DNA of 64,000 nucleotides, taken from the NCBI RefSeq assembly GCF_011046535.1, contig NZ_CP049257.1, positions 4,650,001-4,714,000 on the forward strand, given 5' to 3'. Source of the stretch: Nocardioides anomalus. GTDB lineage: Bacteria > Actinomycetota > Actinomycetes > Propionibacteriales > Nocardioidaceae. Below are positions 36,036-44,453 of this stretch, piece by piece; the stretch's first letter is position 1; the number at the start of each line of letters is the position of its first letter. The position numbers and the translations under genes are program-made. Below the pieces are notes generated by a model that saw nothing but the letters and a program-made list of their open reading frames with translations, was not told where the DNA came from and searched no databases.

Positions 36036-38015
36036 GTGAGCATCCTGGACGACGCCCGCGAGGGCATGGACCCCGACGTACGGCCGCAGGACGACCTGTT
36101 CGGGCACGTCAACGGCCGGTGGCTGGTCGAGACCGACATCCCGAGCGACCGGTCGAGCTGGGGTCCGTTCGTGCAGCTGGCCGACGTGGCCGAGGAGCAG
36201 GTCCACCGGATCATCGAGGACCTCGCGGCGAAGGCGGCGGCGGCCACCGAGGGCGACCTCGACCCGAACGCGCAGAAGATCGGCGACCTGTTCGCCTCCT
36301 TCATGGACACCGAGCGCATCGAGCGGCTGGGCACGCGCCCGATCAAGCCGCTGCTGGACGCCGTGGCCGCGCTGCGCGACACCCGCGACGTGGCGGCGTT
36401 CCTGGGTGAGTTCGAGCGCATCGGCGGGCACGGGCTGTTCGGCTCCTACGTCAACACCGACGACCGCGACTCCGACCGCTACCTGTTCCACCTGGTGCAG
36501 GGCGGGCTGGGGCTGCCGGACGAGTCCTACTACCGCGACGAGAAGTTCGCGTCGGTCCGCGAGGCCTACGTCGGCTACCTCACCACGATCCTGCGCCTGG
36601 TCCAGGACCAGGTCGAGGGCAACGACCCCGAGGCCGGCGCGCAGACCGTGCTGCGCATCGACACCCGGCTGGCCGAGGGTCACTGGGAGCGGTCGCTGAC
36701 CCGCGACGTGCAGAAGACCTACAACCTCACGACCGTCGCCGAGCTGCGCGAGCTGTGCCCGGGCTTCGACTGGGACGTCTACGCGACCAACCTCAGCGCA
36801 TCGGCGCGCGAGGCCGAGGACCTGCTGTTCGAGAGCTGCGTGCGCCAGCCGTCGTACTTCGAGCACCTCTCGACCGTGCTCGGCGAGGTCGCCATCGAGG
36901 ACTGGCGGACCTGGCTGCTCACCCGGGTGCTGCGCAGCGCGGCGCCGTACCTCACCGACGACTTCGTCGAGGCCAACTTCGACTTCTACGGCCGCACCCT
37001 GAACGGCACCCCCGAGCTGCGTGCGCGCTGGAAGCGCGGCGTCGGCCTGGTCGAGGGGGCCCTGGGCGAGGCCGTCGGCGAGGAGTACGTCGCGCGCCAC
37101 TTCCCGCCGAGCTCCAAGCAGCAGATGGACGAGCTGGTCGCCCACCTGCTGGCGGCGTACCGCTCCTCGATCAGCCGGCTCGACTGGATGACCGAGGAGA
37201 CCAAGCAGCGGGCCTACGAGAAGCTCGACACCTTCCGGCCCAAGATCGGCTACCCGGAGAAGTTCCGCGACTACTCCGCGCTCCAGGTCCGCCCCGACGA
37301 CCTGCTCGGCAACGTCGCTGCGTCCGCGGCCTTCGAGACCGACCGGCAGCTGGCCAAGATCGGCTCGCCGGTGGACCGCGACGAGTGGTTCATGCTCCCG
37401 CAGACCGTGAACGCCTACTACAACCCCGGCACCAACGAGATCTGCTTCCCGGCCGGCATCCTGCAGAAGCCGTTCTTCTCGCCCGACGCCCACCCGGCCG
37501 AGAACTACGGCGGCATCGGCGCGGTCATCGGCCACGAGATCGGCCACGGCTTCGACGACCAGGGCGCGCAGTACGACGGCCGCGGCAACCTCAACGACTG
37601 GTGGACGCCGGAGGACAAGGCGGCCTTCGAGGTGAAGTCGCAGGCGCTCATCGCGCAGTACGACGCGTTCTCCCCGCGCGACCTGCCCGAGGAGCACGTC
37701 AACGGCTCGCTCACCGTCGGCGAGAACATCGGCGACCTCGGCGGGCTCACCATCGGCCACCAGGCCTTCCTCATCGCGAACGGCGGCGAGGCCAGCGCCG
37801 AGGACCGGCAGAGGCTGTTCATGAACTGGGCCTACTGCTGGCGCACCAAGCGCCGCCTCGAGCAGGCCCAGCAGTACCTCACCATCGACCCGCACAGCCC
37901 GCCGGAGTTCCGCGCCAACATCGTGCGCAACCTCGACGAGTTCCACGAGGTCTTCGGCACCCGCGAGGGCGACGGTCTGTGGCTCGACCCGGAGCAGCGC
38001 GTCCGGATCTGGTGA
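36036..38015 (+). CDS. M13-family metalloendopeptidase (neprilysin/PepO-like)
   Basis: 659 residues, full length. N-terminal DDLFGHVNGRWL; the catalytic domain has NAYYNPGTNEICFPAGILQ, the zinc motif GHEIGHGFDDQGAQYDGRGNL (HExxH) and the third ligand in ENIGDLGG, followed by the usual end RAxxxxxxxxEF. No signal peptide or TM helix, so it is a cytosolic oligopeptidase like bacterial PepO. The GTG at 36036 follows TAGTGT by 8 bp; a GTG at 36006 is a longer alternative. Confidence 0.92.
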   Translation: MSILDDAREGMDPDVRPQDDLFGHVNGRWLVETDIPSDRSSWGPFVQLADVAEEQVHRIIEDLAAKAAAATEGDLDPNAQKIGDLFASFMDTERIERLGTRPIKPLLDAVAALRDTRDVAAFLGEFERIGGHGLFGSYVNTDDRDSDRYLFHLVQGGLGLPDESYYRDEKFASVREAYVGYLTTILRLVQDQVEGNDPEAGAQTVLRIDTRLAEGHWERSLTRDVQKTYNLTTVAELRELCPGFDWDVYATNLSASAREAEDLLFESCVRQPSYFEHLSTVLGEVAIEDWRTWLLTRVLRSAAPYLTDDFVEANFDFYGRTLNGTPELRARWKRGVGLVEGALGEAVGEEYVARHFPPSSKQQMDELVAHLLAAYRSSISRLDWMTEETKQRAYEKLDTFRPKIGYPEKFRDYSALQVRPDDLLGNVAASAAFETDRQLAKIGSPVDRDEWFMLPQTVNAYYNPGTNEICFPAGILQKPFFSPDAHPAENYGGIGAVIGHEIGHGFDDQGAQYDGRGNLNDWWTPEDKAAFEVKSQALIAQYDAFSPRDLPEEHVNGSLTVGENIGDLGGLTIGHQAFLIANGGEASAEDRQRLFMNWAYCWRTKRRLEQAQQYLTIDPHSPPEFRANIVRNLDEFHEVFGTREGDGLWLDPEQRVRIW

Positions 38016-38018
38016 GCC

Positions 38019-38570
38019 TCAGGCGGTGACGCAGATCAACGACATGGTGATCAGGTCGTTGCCGGCCGAGGTGTTGACCGACTGCGCGAACCACGTCGTC
38101 GACGACGTGCCGCCCACCGGCCACAGCTTCACGGCCGTCGGGTTGTTGGCCCAGTACGCCCCCGCCCCGACCGCCTTCTTGCCGGCCGGGCAGGTGGCGG
38201 ACGTGCTGGCGGTCTGACCGCTCGCCACCACCGCGCTCAACCCCTCGACGATGACGTAGCCCGACACCCCGGCCGGTCCGGGCGGGCCGGTCTGGCCCGT
38301 CGGCCCGGTCTGGCCAGGCTGACCGGCCGGTCCAGCGGCGCCGGCGGGTCCGGTGGCGCCCGCGGGCCCGGCCGGTCCGGGCACCCGGGCGTCCGGCGCC
38401 AGGTCGGCCAGGGCGAGGGAGGAGTCCTTGACGTCCTTGCCGGTGAGCGAGCCGTCCTTGATCTGCTTGCCCGTGATCAGCGAGCCGGCGACCGCCCCGC
38501 CGGTGGCGGAGACGACGACCGCAGCGGCCAGCACCAGGGCGGCGGCGGGTGCGGAGAGGGAGCGTGGCAT
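38019..38570 (-). CDS. Exported protein with collagen-like Gly-X-Y stretch
   Basis: 183 residues. A signal peptide (1-29) is followed by the actinobacterial repeat unit SLITGKQIKDGSLTGKDVKDSSL. Then comes a collagen-like run at 65-101 of about 12 Gly-X-Y triplets rich in GPA and GQT. The C-terminal domain (about 104-183) has two cysteines (TCPAGKKAVGAGA and SLICVTA) and may be a small beta-domain that trimerises the collagen stalk. Likely a surface or secreted structural protein. TAGGTT (minus) ends 6 bp before the ATG. It is convergent with the M13 gene (3-bp gap). Confidence 0.82.
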   Translation of the reverse strand: MPRSLSAPAAALVLAAAVVVSATGGAVAGSLITGKQIKDGSLTGKDVKDSSLALADLAPDARVPGPAGPAGATGPAGAAGPAGQPGQTGPTGQTGPPGPAGVSGYVIVEGLSAVVASGQTASTSATCPAGKKAVGAGAYWANNPTAVKLWPVGGTSSTTWFAQSVNTSAGNDLITMSLICVTA

Positions 38571-38652
38571 GCGCGGAACCTAGGTCCGGGACCGGCTCCG
38601 GCGCATGCGTGGAACGTCTACATCCGCACGGTGCCGGACCTACGCTCGCCGG

Positions 38653-40236
38653 GTGACGACGACACGCGAGGCGGCCCTCCACGGGTTGCTCGACGCCGCG
38701 GTGGCCGGCCGGGTGTCGTCGTGGTCGCCTCCCCCAGGGGACGCGGAGTGGGCCCGCGGGCTCGAGCTGTGGGCGTCCGTGCTGACCCAGCGGTGGCGCG
38801 CGCCGCTGCCCCCACCGCCGGCGGGGGACCCAGAGGCCGGCTGGCTGCAGTACGCCGCGGCGCTGTGGTCCGCGTCGGGGGACCCCGGCCGGGACTCCGG
38901 CGCGCTCCTGGCCCGCCTGGGCGAGTCTGCGCTGCCCGATCCGGGCACGCCGCTCGGCCGGTTCGCGGGCTACCTCCTCGTCGAGGCGACGATGGCGCAC
39001 GCCCGCCTCGACCTCGCCGCGTCGATCGCCGACCGGCTCGGCCCGCGGGTCTGGGCGAGCGTCGGTCACCCGTTCGGGGCGGCGGTGGCCGTCTGCCGCG
39101 CGCGGCTGCTGGCCTTCCGCGGCGACATCGCCGCGGCCGGAGCCGTGGTGGCCGGCATCCCGCCGCCCACCGAGCCCCTGCTCGCCGCGCTGGTCGCCGC
39201 CACCTCCGCTCTGGTCCGGGGCAACGACGCGGACGCCACCGAGGTCCGGCGGCTCGTGGCCACGGTCGATGCCATCGGTGCGCCCGAGGGGCACCTCGCC
39301 GTCGGCGCGCACCTGCTGGCGGCGTACGGCGAGGTCGCGCTGCAGGACACCAGCGCCGCGGCCCGCCGGGTGCTGCTCGCGGGCGGGGACGAGCAGCTGT
39401 CGCGGCTGAACGTCGTGGACCGGGCGCTGGCGCTCGAGGCGCTCGTCAGCTTCGCGGTCGCGCACGGCGACCTGGATGCTGCCGAGACCTGGGCCGACCA
39501 GATCGCGCCGCTGCTCGCCTCCCCGATCGCCGACTCCACCGCCGCGCGGGCGCTGAGCCGGGTCGCCCTCCTCGCCGGGCGGGCGGACGAGGCGGTGGCC
39601 TGGGGCGAGCGCGCGCTCGCGCGCGCCGGGGAGGTGGACCGGGTCATCGAGCACGCCGAGGCGGAGATCGTGCTCAACCGGGCCCGCCTCGAGCACCCCG
39701 GCCACTCGTCGGCCGACGCGGTCCGCGCGCTGCGCGCCATGGTCGCCGCCGCCGAGGAGCGGGGCCACGGGATGGCCCGGCGGGCCGCGGCCCGCGAGCT
39801 GCGGGCGGCGGGCTTGCGGCTGCCTCCGCTGGCCGGCAGCGGCTGGGCCGGGCTGTCCGAGCGCGAGGCCGACGTGGCCCGCCTGGTGGCCGCAGGACTG
39901 AGCAACCACGCCGTCGCGCAGGCGCTGCACGTCAGCGACCACACGGTGCGGGCGCACCTGTCGCGGGTGCTCGCCGCCTTCGGGGTGGCCACCCGCTCGG
40001 CCCTGCCCGCCGCGGTCCGCGCCGGGCCTCCCGGACCAGCCCGGCTGGCCCGCGACCGCCTCACCTCCCGGCAGCGGGACGTCGCCGCTCTGGTCGCGGA
40101 CGGGTTGCGCAACGCCGAGATCGCCGCGCGGCTCGCCCTCAGCGAGCGGACCGTCGAGCGCCACGTGAGCGACGTGCTGGGGCGGGCCGGACTCCCCAAC
40201 CGGGTCGCGCTGGCCCGCGCGTGGCTGGCGGGCTGA
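38653..40236 (+). CDS. LuxR-type regulator with two C-terminal HTH domains
   Basis: 527 residues from GTG, with TACGCT (38641-38646) 6 bp upstream. Residues 1-390 are helical, Ala/Leu-rich and TPR-like, with no ATPase motifs. Two GerE/LuxR HTH domains follow in tandem: about 400-455 (LSEREADVARLVAAGLSNHAVAQALHVS then DHTVRAHLSRVLAAFGV) and about 470-525 (LTSRQRDVAALVADGLRNAEIAARLALS then ERTVERHVSDVLGRAGL). Most LuxR proteins have one. Targets unknown; no linked operon. Convergent with the haemoglobin gene (2-bp gap). Confidence 0.87.
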   Translation: MTTTREAALHGLLDAAVAGRVSSWSPPPGDAEWARGLELWASVLTQRWRAPLPPPPAGDPEAGWLQYAAALWSASGDPGRDSGALLARLGESALPDPGTPLGRFAGYLLVEATMAHARLDLAASIADRLGPRVWASVGHPFGAAVAVCRARLLAFRGDIAAAGAVVAGIPPPTEPLLAALVAATSALVRGNDADATEVRRLVATVDAIGAPEGHLAVGAHLLAAYGEVALQDTSAAARRVLLAGGDEQLSRLNVVDRALALEALVSFAVAHGDLDAAETWADQIAPLLASPIADSTAARALSRVALLAGRADEAVAWGERALARAGEVDRVIEHAEAEIVLNRARLEHPGHSSADAVRALRAMVAAAEERGHGMARRAAARELRAAGLRLPPLAGSGWAGLSEREADVARLVAAGLSNHAVAQALHVSDHTVRAHLSRVLAAFGVATRSALPAAVRAGPPGPARLARDRLTSRQRDVAALVADGLRNAEIAARLALSERTVERHVSDVLGRAGLPNRVALARAWLAG

Positions 40237-40238
40237 CC

Positions 40239-40718
40239 TCAGCCCTCGTAGGGCGGGGCCACGCCCCAGCCCCAGCGCGGGACGGGCGCGTCGCCCACCA
40301 CGTCGGCCGCGTCCGGCTGGGAGTTGTGCATGGCCAGGCGGGTGCCCCACTCGACGTACCCCACGACCGCGGCGCGGAACTCCGGGTCCGCGGGCAGCCC
40401 GGCGTCGTCGAGGGCCAGGCTCATGGTGGAGGCGAAGCGGTGCCGCTGCGCCGCGGTGATGCCCAGCCCGCGGTGGTGGGCCAGCATGTGCGCGTAGCCG
40501 CCGTGCTCGGCGGTGTAGGTCGCCGGCCCGCCCAGCACCTCGCACCACCAGTCGGTGACGTGGGCGCGGTGCTCCTCGCTCACGCCGCCGGGGAAGAACG
40601 GTCCCAGCTCCGCGTCCTGCTCGACGCGGTCGTAGAAGGCGTCGAGGAACCGGCGGATCGGCGTACGGCCGCCGGCCCAGTCGTACAGCGTCGGCACTCC
40701 TGGCTCGTCCACGCCCAT
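40239..40718 (-). CDS. glbO: Group II truncated haemoglobin (trHbO)
   Basis: 159 residues. LYDWAGGRTPIRRFLDAFYDRVEQD begins the 2/2 globin fold. The proximal His lies in YAHMLAHHRGLGIT, and VEWGTRLAMHNSQP contains the G8 Trp that marks group II (trHbO) proteins. Expected roles are O2 handling or NO/peroxide detoxification. Actinobacteria carry one such gene. Its promoter faces the RHH-like gene at 40769 across 50 bp. Confidence 0.9.
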   Translation of the reverse strand: MGVDEPGVPTLYDWAGGRTPIRRFLDAFYDRVEQDAELGPFFPGGVSEEHRAHVTDWWCEVLGGPATYTAEHGGYAHMLAHHRGLGITAAQRHRFASTMSLALDDAGLPADPEFRAAVVGYVEWGTRLAMHNSQPDAADVVGDAPVPRWGWGVAPPYEG

Positions 40719-40762
40719 GACGCCACCCTCTCTTGTCCCACTCGGTGCTGCGGTGTAAGCAT

Positions 40763-40776
40763 GTAATCATGATTAC
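40763..40776. promoter_or_regulatory. Perfect 14-bp palindrome over a start codon
   Basis: GTAATCATGATTAC reads the same on both strands and contains the ATG of the next gene. It is AT-rich in a GC-rich setting. Because the downstream product looks like a ribbon-helix-helix protein, this may be its own operator, blocking transcription or initiation. It may also affect the divergent trHbO promoter. Confidence 0.55.
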
Positions 40777-41287
40777 GAACGAGGCGCGAGAGCGCGTGGC
40801 CGGCTGGTTCGCCGGCCGGCTCCCCGCGGAGTGGCAGGCGGCCCCCGCGGACATCACGATCGACCGCGAGGAGATCACCGTCCGGCTCACCGTCCCCGAC
40901 GTCGAGCTCGACGGCTCCTCCGAGGCCGCCCGCGCCGAGGCGCGCGCCGGTCGGGCCAAGCAGTTCCGCGAGCAGACCCGCGAGCAGCGGGTGGAGATCG
41001 CCCGCGAGGCCGAGCACCGCTACGAGGCCAAGGTGTCCTGGGGCGTCAGCGTCGGCGACCACAGCGAGCTGTGGACGCACGTCGCGGCGCCGGTGATGAC
41101 CCGGCTGCGCCAGCCCCAGCGGCTGGTCCTGGACACGCTGGTCGACGCCGGCGTGGCCCGGTCGCGCTCGGACGCGCTGGCCTGGTGCGTACGCCTGGTC
41201 GGCCAGCACGAGGAGGACTGGCTGGGCGAGCTGCGCACGGCGATGCAGTCGGTCGCCGACGTGCGGGAGAAGGGGCCGGCCGCCTAG
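40769..41287 (+). CDS. Uncharacterised protein with ribbon-helix-helix-like C-terminus
   Basis: 172 residues. The N-terminal two thirds are charged and helical (AEARAGRAKQFREQTREQRVEIAREAEHRYEAKVSWGVSVG). The C-terminal LVDAGVARSRSDALAWCVRLVGQHEEDWLGELRTAMQSVADVR resembles the RSRSDALAxAVR pattern of CopG/Arc-like ribbon-helix-helix proteins. I do not recognise the whole family. The ATG at 40769 lies inside a perfect palindrome. The Glu/Arg-rich section could form a coiled coil. No toxin gene is adjacent, so a toxin-antitoxin role is unsupported. Confidence 0.7.
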   Translation: MITNEARERVAGWFAGRLPAEWQAAPADITIDREEITVRLTVPDVELDGSSEAARAEARAGRAKQFREQTREQRVEIAREAEHRYEAKVSWGVSVGDHSELWTHVAAPVMTRLRQPQRLVLDTLVDAGVARSRSDALAWCVRLVGQHEEDWLGELRTAMQSVADVREKGPAA

Positions 41288-41685
41288 CAGGCGCCGATCC
41301 GGGTCAGCGACTGGTCGCCGCCCATGCCCTCGCCGGTGGGCTCGCCCATGCCGACGACCAGGTCGTCGCCGCGCCGGACCACCAGCGACCTGACCTTGGA
41401 GACCTCGCCGGCGGCGGCCTTGACGTCGACCGAGGCGCCCTCGGCGCCCGTGCTCATGCCGGCCAGGTGCGCGTGGTCGCTGGTGCGGTCGTCGAGGCGG
41501 ATCTTGACCCGGTAGCCGCCGGGGACGGGGGTCTTGCACAGCTGGGTCTTGGCCTTGTGCACCGACAGCACGGTGGTCCAGTCGGCGGCGTGCGCCGGTG
41601 CGGCCGCCGCGACGCAGGCGGCGGTGAGGGCGGCGAGGGTGCTGACGGCGGCGGCGGCGAGGCGGCGGGACGACGAGGTGAGCAT
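41284..41685 (-). CDS. Small secreted protein of unknown function
   Basis: 133 residues. A signal peptide of about 33 residues ends APAHAA. The mature part has two cysteines (QLCKTPVPGGY and the C-terminal IGAC) that could form one disulfide. The sequence VKIRLDDRTSDHAHLAGMSTGAEG is unfamiliar. The size and export recall small secreted inhibitors, but the family signatures of SSI are absent. Convergent with the preceding gene by 4 bp. Confidence 0.65.
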   Translation of the reverse strand: MLTSSSRRLAAAAVSTLAALTAACVAAAAPAHAADWTTVLSVHKAKTQLCKTPVPGGYRVKIRLDDRTSDHAHLAGMSTGAEGASVDVKAAAGEVSKVRSLVVRRGDDLVVGMGEPTGEGMGGDQSLTRIGAC

Positions 41686-41715
41686 GACCGCGGTCCTTCC
41701 CGCGGAGACCTGGGC

Positions 41716-42174
41716 CTAACCTCCGCGGGTGGTCCGCAGCTGCGGGCGCCGGCCGAGCTCGGGGCGCAGCGCGTCGAGCAGCGGCTCGAGGCTCTGCACC
41801 TGGCTGCGGGTCACCTTGATCCCGCGCGGCCGGCCGTCCGCGCCGGAGCCGACGAGCAGCACCGACTCCACGGCGCCGCTGCGGGTCGTGCGGACCTCGG
41901 TGAGGTCGGCGAACCGGAGCTCGCGGACCACGCGCTCGCCGTAGCGCACCTGGACGGCGTCCGGGCCGACGTACACGTGCTGGCGGGCGAACAGCACCGC
42001 GCCCCAGAGAGGTACGCCGCACAGCAGCACGCTGCCCAGCGCGCCGGCCACGACCTCCCGCGCCGGCGCGCCCGCGGCCGCGTGGCGCACCGTCCAGACC
42101 AGGACCGGTGAGAAGAGCAGGGCGACCAGGGCGCTGGCGACGACCAGGATCCGGCGCGGGGGCAGCTCGACCAC
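41716..42174 (-). CDS. Membrane protein with PH-like domain
   Basis: About 152 residues from the GTG at 42174; the start is uncertain because the frame stays open into the divergent recQ gene. Two hydrophobic helices (ILVVASALVALLFSPVLVWTV and VLLCGVPLWGAVLFA) are followed by VYVGPDAVQVRYGERVVRELRFADLTEVRTT, a bacterial PH-like (bPH) beta-domain on the cytosolic side. Function unknown. Confidence 0.65.
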   Translation of the reverse strand: MVELPPRRILVVASALVALLFSPVLVWTVRHAAAGAPAREVVAGALGSVLLCGVPLWGAVLFARQHVYVGPDAVQVRYGERVVRELRFADLTEVRTTRSGAVESVLLVGSGADGRPRGIKVTRSQVQSLEPLLDALRPELGRRPQLRTTRGG

Positions 42175-42241
42175 CCGGCCAGCCAACCACGCCTGTGGAG
42201 AGCCCGGCCGTGCCGTCGGTCGCCGCTGGTAGACAGGGCGC

Positions 42242-44347
42242 ATGACCACCGCAGCCCAGGACGACGTCCAGAGCGACGTCCGCCAGGAGGCCGAGCGGCA
42301 CCTGCGCGCGCTCGTGGGCCGCGACGACGCCACCCTGCGCGAGGACCAGTGGCGCGCGATCGAGGCGCTCGCCGTGCAGCGCGCCCGGGCGCTGGTCGTG
42401 CAGCGGACCGGGTGGGGCAAGTCGGCGGTCTACTTCGTGGCCACGCTGCTGCTGCGCGCCCAGGGCGCCGGGCCGACGGTGATCGTGAGCCCGCTGCTGG
42501 CCCTGATGCGCAACCAGATCGCGGCGGCCGAGCGCGCCGGCATCCGCGCGGTGACCATCAACTCGACCAACATGCAGGACTGGGAGCCGATCCACGACCA
42601 GATCCGCGCCGGCGAGGTCGACGTGCTGCTGGTGAGCCCCGAGCGGCTCAACAACCCGGGCTTCCGCGACGAGGTGCTGCCGCGGCTGGCCGCGACCTGC
42701 GGCCTGCTGGTGGTCGACGAGGCGCACTGCATCTCCGACTGGGGTCACGACTTCCGGCCCGACTACCGCCGGATCCGCACCCTGCTCGGCGAGCTGCCCG
42801 CCGGCATCCCGGTGCTCGCCACCACGGCCACCGCCAACGCGCGGGTGACCAAGGACGTGGCCGAGCAGCTCGGCACCGACGTCCTCGTCCTGCGCGGCTC
42901 GCTGGACCGCGAGTCGCTGCGACTCGGCGTGGTCCGGCTGCGCACGCCCGAGCAGCGGCTGGCCTGGCTGGCCGACCACCTGGCCGAGCAGCCCGGCGTC
43001 GGCATCATCTACTGCCTCACGGTTGCGGCCACCCAGGAGATCGCGGACTACCTGCGCTCGCGCGGGCACGACGTCGCGGCGTACTCCGGCCAGACCGAGG
43101 CCACCGAGCGCCACGCCCTCGAGCAGGACCTCGCCGCCGGCCGGGTCAAGGCGCTGGTGGCCACCAGCGCGCTCGGCATGGGCTTCGACGCCACCCTCGG
43201 CTTCGTGGTCAACATGGGCGCCCCGCAGTCGCCGGTGGCCTACTACCAGCAGGTCGGCCGCGCGGGCCGCGGGACGGACGAGGCGACCGTGGTGCTGCTG
43301 CCCGCGATCGAGGACCGCGACATCTGGGCCTACTTCGCCTCGCTGGCCTTCCCGCCCGAGGCGCAGGTCCGCCAGACCCTCGAGGTGCTGGCCGCGGAGG
43401 GCGCACCGCTCAGCACGGCGGCCCTGGAGAGCCGGGTCGAGCTCACCCGCAACCGGCTCGAGACCATGCTCAAGGTCCTCGACGTCGACGGAGCGGTGCG
43501 CCGGGTCCGCGGCGGCTGGGAGTCGACCGGCCAGCCGTGGAGCTACGACGCCGAGCGCTACCAGCGCGTGCGCGAGGCCCGCGAGCGCGAGCAGGCTGCG
43601 ATGCTGGCCTACCTCGACACCACCGAGTGCCGGATGCGCTACCTGCGCGAGCAGCTGGACGACCCCGACGCCGCCGACTGCGGGCGCTGCGACAACTGCG
43701 GCGGCCTCACCCTGGCGACCACCGTGTCCGCCGCCGCCATCGAGGAGGCCGAGACCCGGCTGGCCCGGCCCGGCGTGCCCGTCGAGCCGCGCAAGATGTG
43801 GCCCACCGCCCTGGCCGCCCTGGGCATCGACCTCAAGGGCCGCATCGCCGCCGACGAGGCCGCCGGTGAGGGCCGCGCGATCGCCCGCCTCACCGACCTC
43901 GGCCACGGTCAGTCGCTGCGCGCGCTGTTCCGGCCCGAGACGCCCGACGGCCCCGTGCCGGTCCCGCTCGTCCAGGCCGTGCTGCGCGTCCTCGACGACT
44001 GGCGCCCCGAGGTCGACGCCATCGTGGTGGTCGAGTCCGCCACCCGGCCCACCCTCACCGAGGACCTGGCCGCCGGCCTGTCCCGCCGTCTCGGGGTGCC
44101 GGTCGTCGGCCACTGGGCCATCGTCGACCCCGACGTCGCCCCCAGCCAGGGTGCGGTCAACTCCGCCCAGCGGGTGGCCGCCGCCGGTCGCCGCGCCTCG
44201 CTGCACGCCGAGGTGCCCGCAGGGGCCCGGGTGCTGCTCGTGGACGACCTGGTGGTCACCGGCTGGACGCTCACGCTGGCCGCCCGGGCCATCCGGCGCG
44301 CGGGCGCCGCCGACGTGCTCCCGCTCACGCTCGCCGTCCAGAGCTGA
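42242..44347 (+). CDS. recQ: RecQ-type DNA helicase fused to a phosphoribosyltransferase domain
   Basis: 701 residues. The helicase has Walker A RTGWGKS (55-61), DEAH at 159-162 followed by CISDWGHDFRPDY (the RecQ aromatic-rich loop), TTATAN, and motif VI QVGRAGRG. A zinc-binding stretch TTECRMRYLREQLDDPDAADCGRCDNC follows. In place of the HRDC domain, the C-terminal 180 residues end in VLLVDDLVVTG (664-674), the PRPP-binding loop of type I phosphoribosyltransferases. Helicase plus PRTase chains are known in actinobacteria, but the PRTase role is unclear. It is divergent from the PH-domain gene. Confidence 0.9.
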   Translation: MTTAAQDDVQSDVRQEAERHLRALVGRDDATLREDQWRAIEALAVQRARALVVQRTGWGKSAVYFVATLLLRAQGAGPTVIVSPLLALMRNQIAAAERAGIRAVTINSTNMQDWEPIHDQIRAGEVDVLLVSPERLNNPGFRDEVLPRLAATCGLLVVDEAHCISDWGHDFRPDYRRIRTLLGELPAGIPVLATTATANARVTKDVAEQLGTDVLVLRGSLDRESLRLGVVRLRTPEQRLAWLADHLAEQPGVGIIYCLTVAATQEIADYLRSRGHDVAAYSGQTEATERHALEQDLAAGRVKALVATSALGMGFDATLGFVVNMGAPQSPVAYYQQVGRAGRGTDEATVVLLPAIEDRDIWAYFASLAFPPEAQVRQTLEVLAAEGAPLSTAALESRVELTRNRLETMLKVLDVDGAVRRVRGGWESTGQPWSYDAERYQRVREAREREQAAMLAYLDTTECRMRYLREQLDDPDAADCGRCDNCGGLTLATTVSAAAIEEAETRLARPGVPVEPRKMWPTALAALGIDLKGRIAADEAAGEGRAIARLTDLGHGQSLRALFRPETPDGPVPVPLVQAVLRVLDDWRPEVDAIVVVESATRPTLTEDLAAGLSRRLGVPVVGHWAIVDPDVAPSQGAVNSAQRVAAAGRRASLHAEVPAGARVLLVDDLVVTGWTLTLAARAIRRAGAADVLPLTLAVQS

Positions 44348-44417
44348 CGCCCGCCCGACGGACCGACCGGGGGCCAGCGTGCGCGCCCACCCGGCCACCC
44401 GAGGTCGCGTCGGCGGC

Positions 44418-44449
44418 GGGCGGCCCCCGGGGTTGCCGGGGTACCGCCC
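44418..44449 (+). terminator. GC-rich hairpin between recQ and the next gene
   Basis: GGGCGG (44418-44423) pairs with CCGCCC (44444-44449), with an inner CCCC/GGGG extension. It lies 70 bp after the recQ stop and just 4 bp before the next GTG, so it could be a terminator or hinder translation initiation downstream. No T-run. Confidence 0.35.
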
Positions 44450-44453
44450 CCTC

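Noticed and set aside
38212..38380. Tandem DNA repeat in the collagen-like gene as a possible CRISPR or minisatellite
   Set aside because: The periodicity is the 9-bp Gly-X-Y codon pattern; there are no spacers or conserved repeat units.
40769..41287. Antitoxin of a toxin-antitoxin pair
   Set aside because: Only the RHH-like end supports it. The neighbours are a globin gene and a secreted protein gene, and no toxin candidate overlaps or abuts on the same strand.
41284..41685. Subtilisin inhibitor (SSI) gene
   Set aside because: The size and export fit, but the SSI cysteine pattern and reactive-site loop are not visible (only two mature cysteines).
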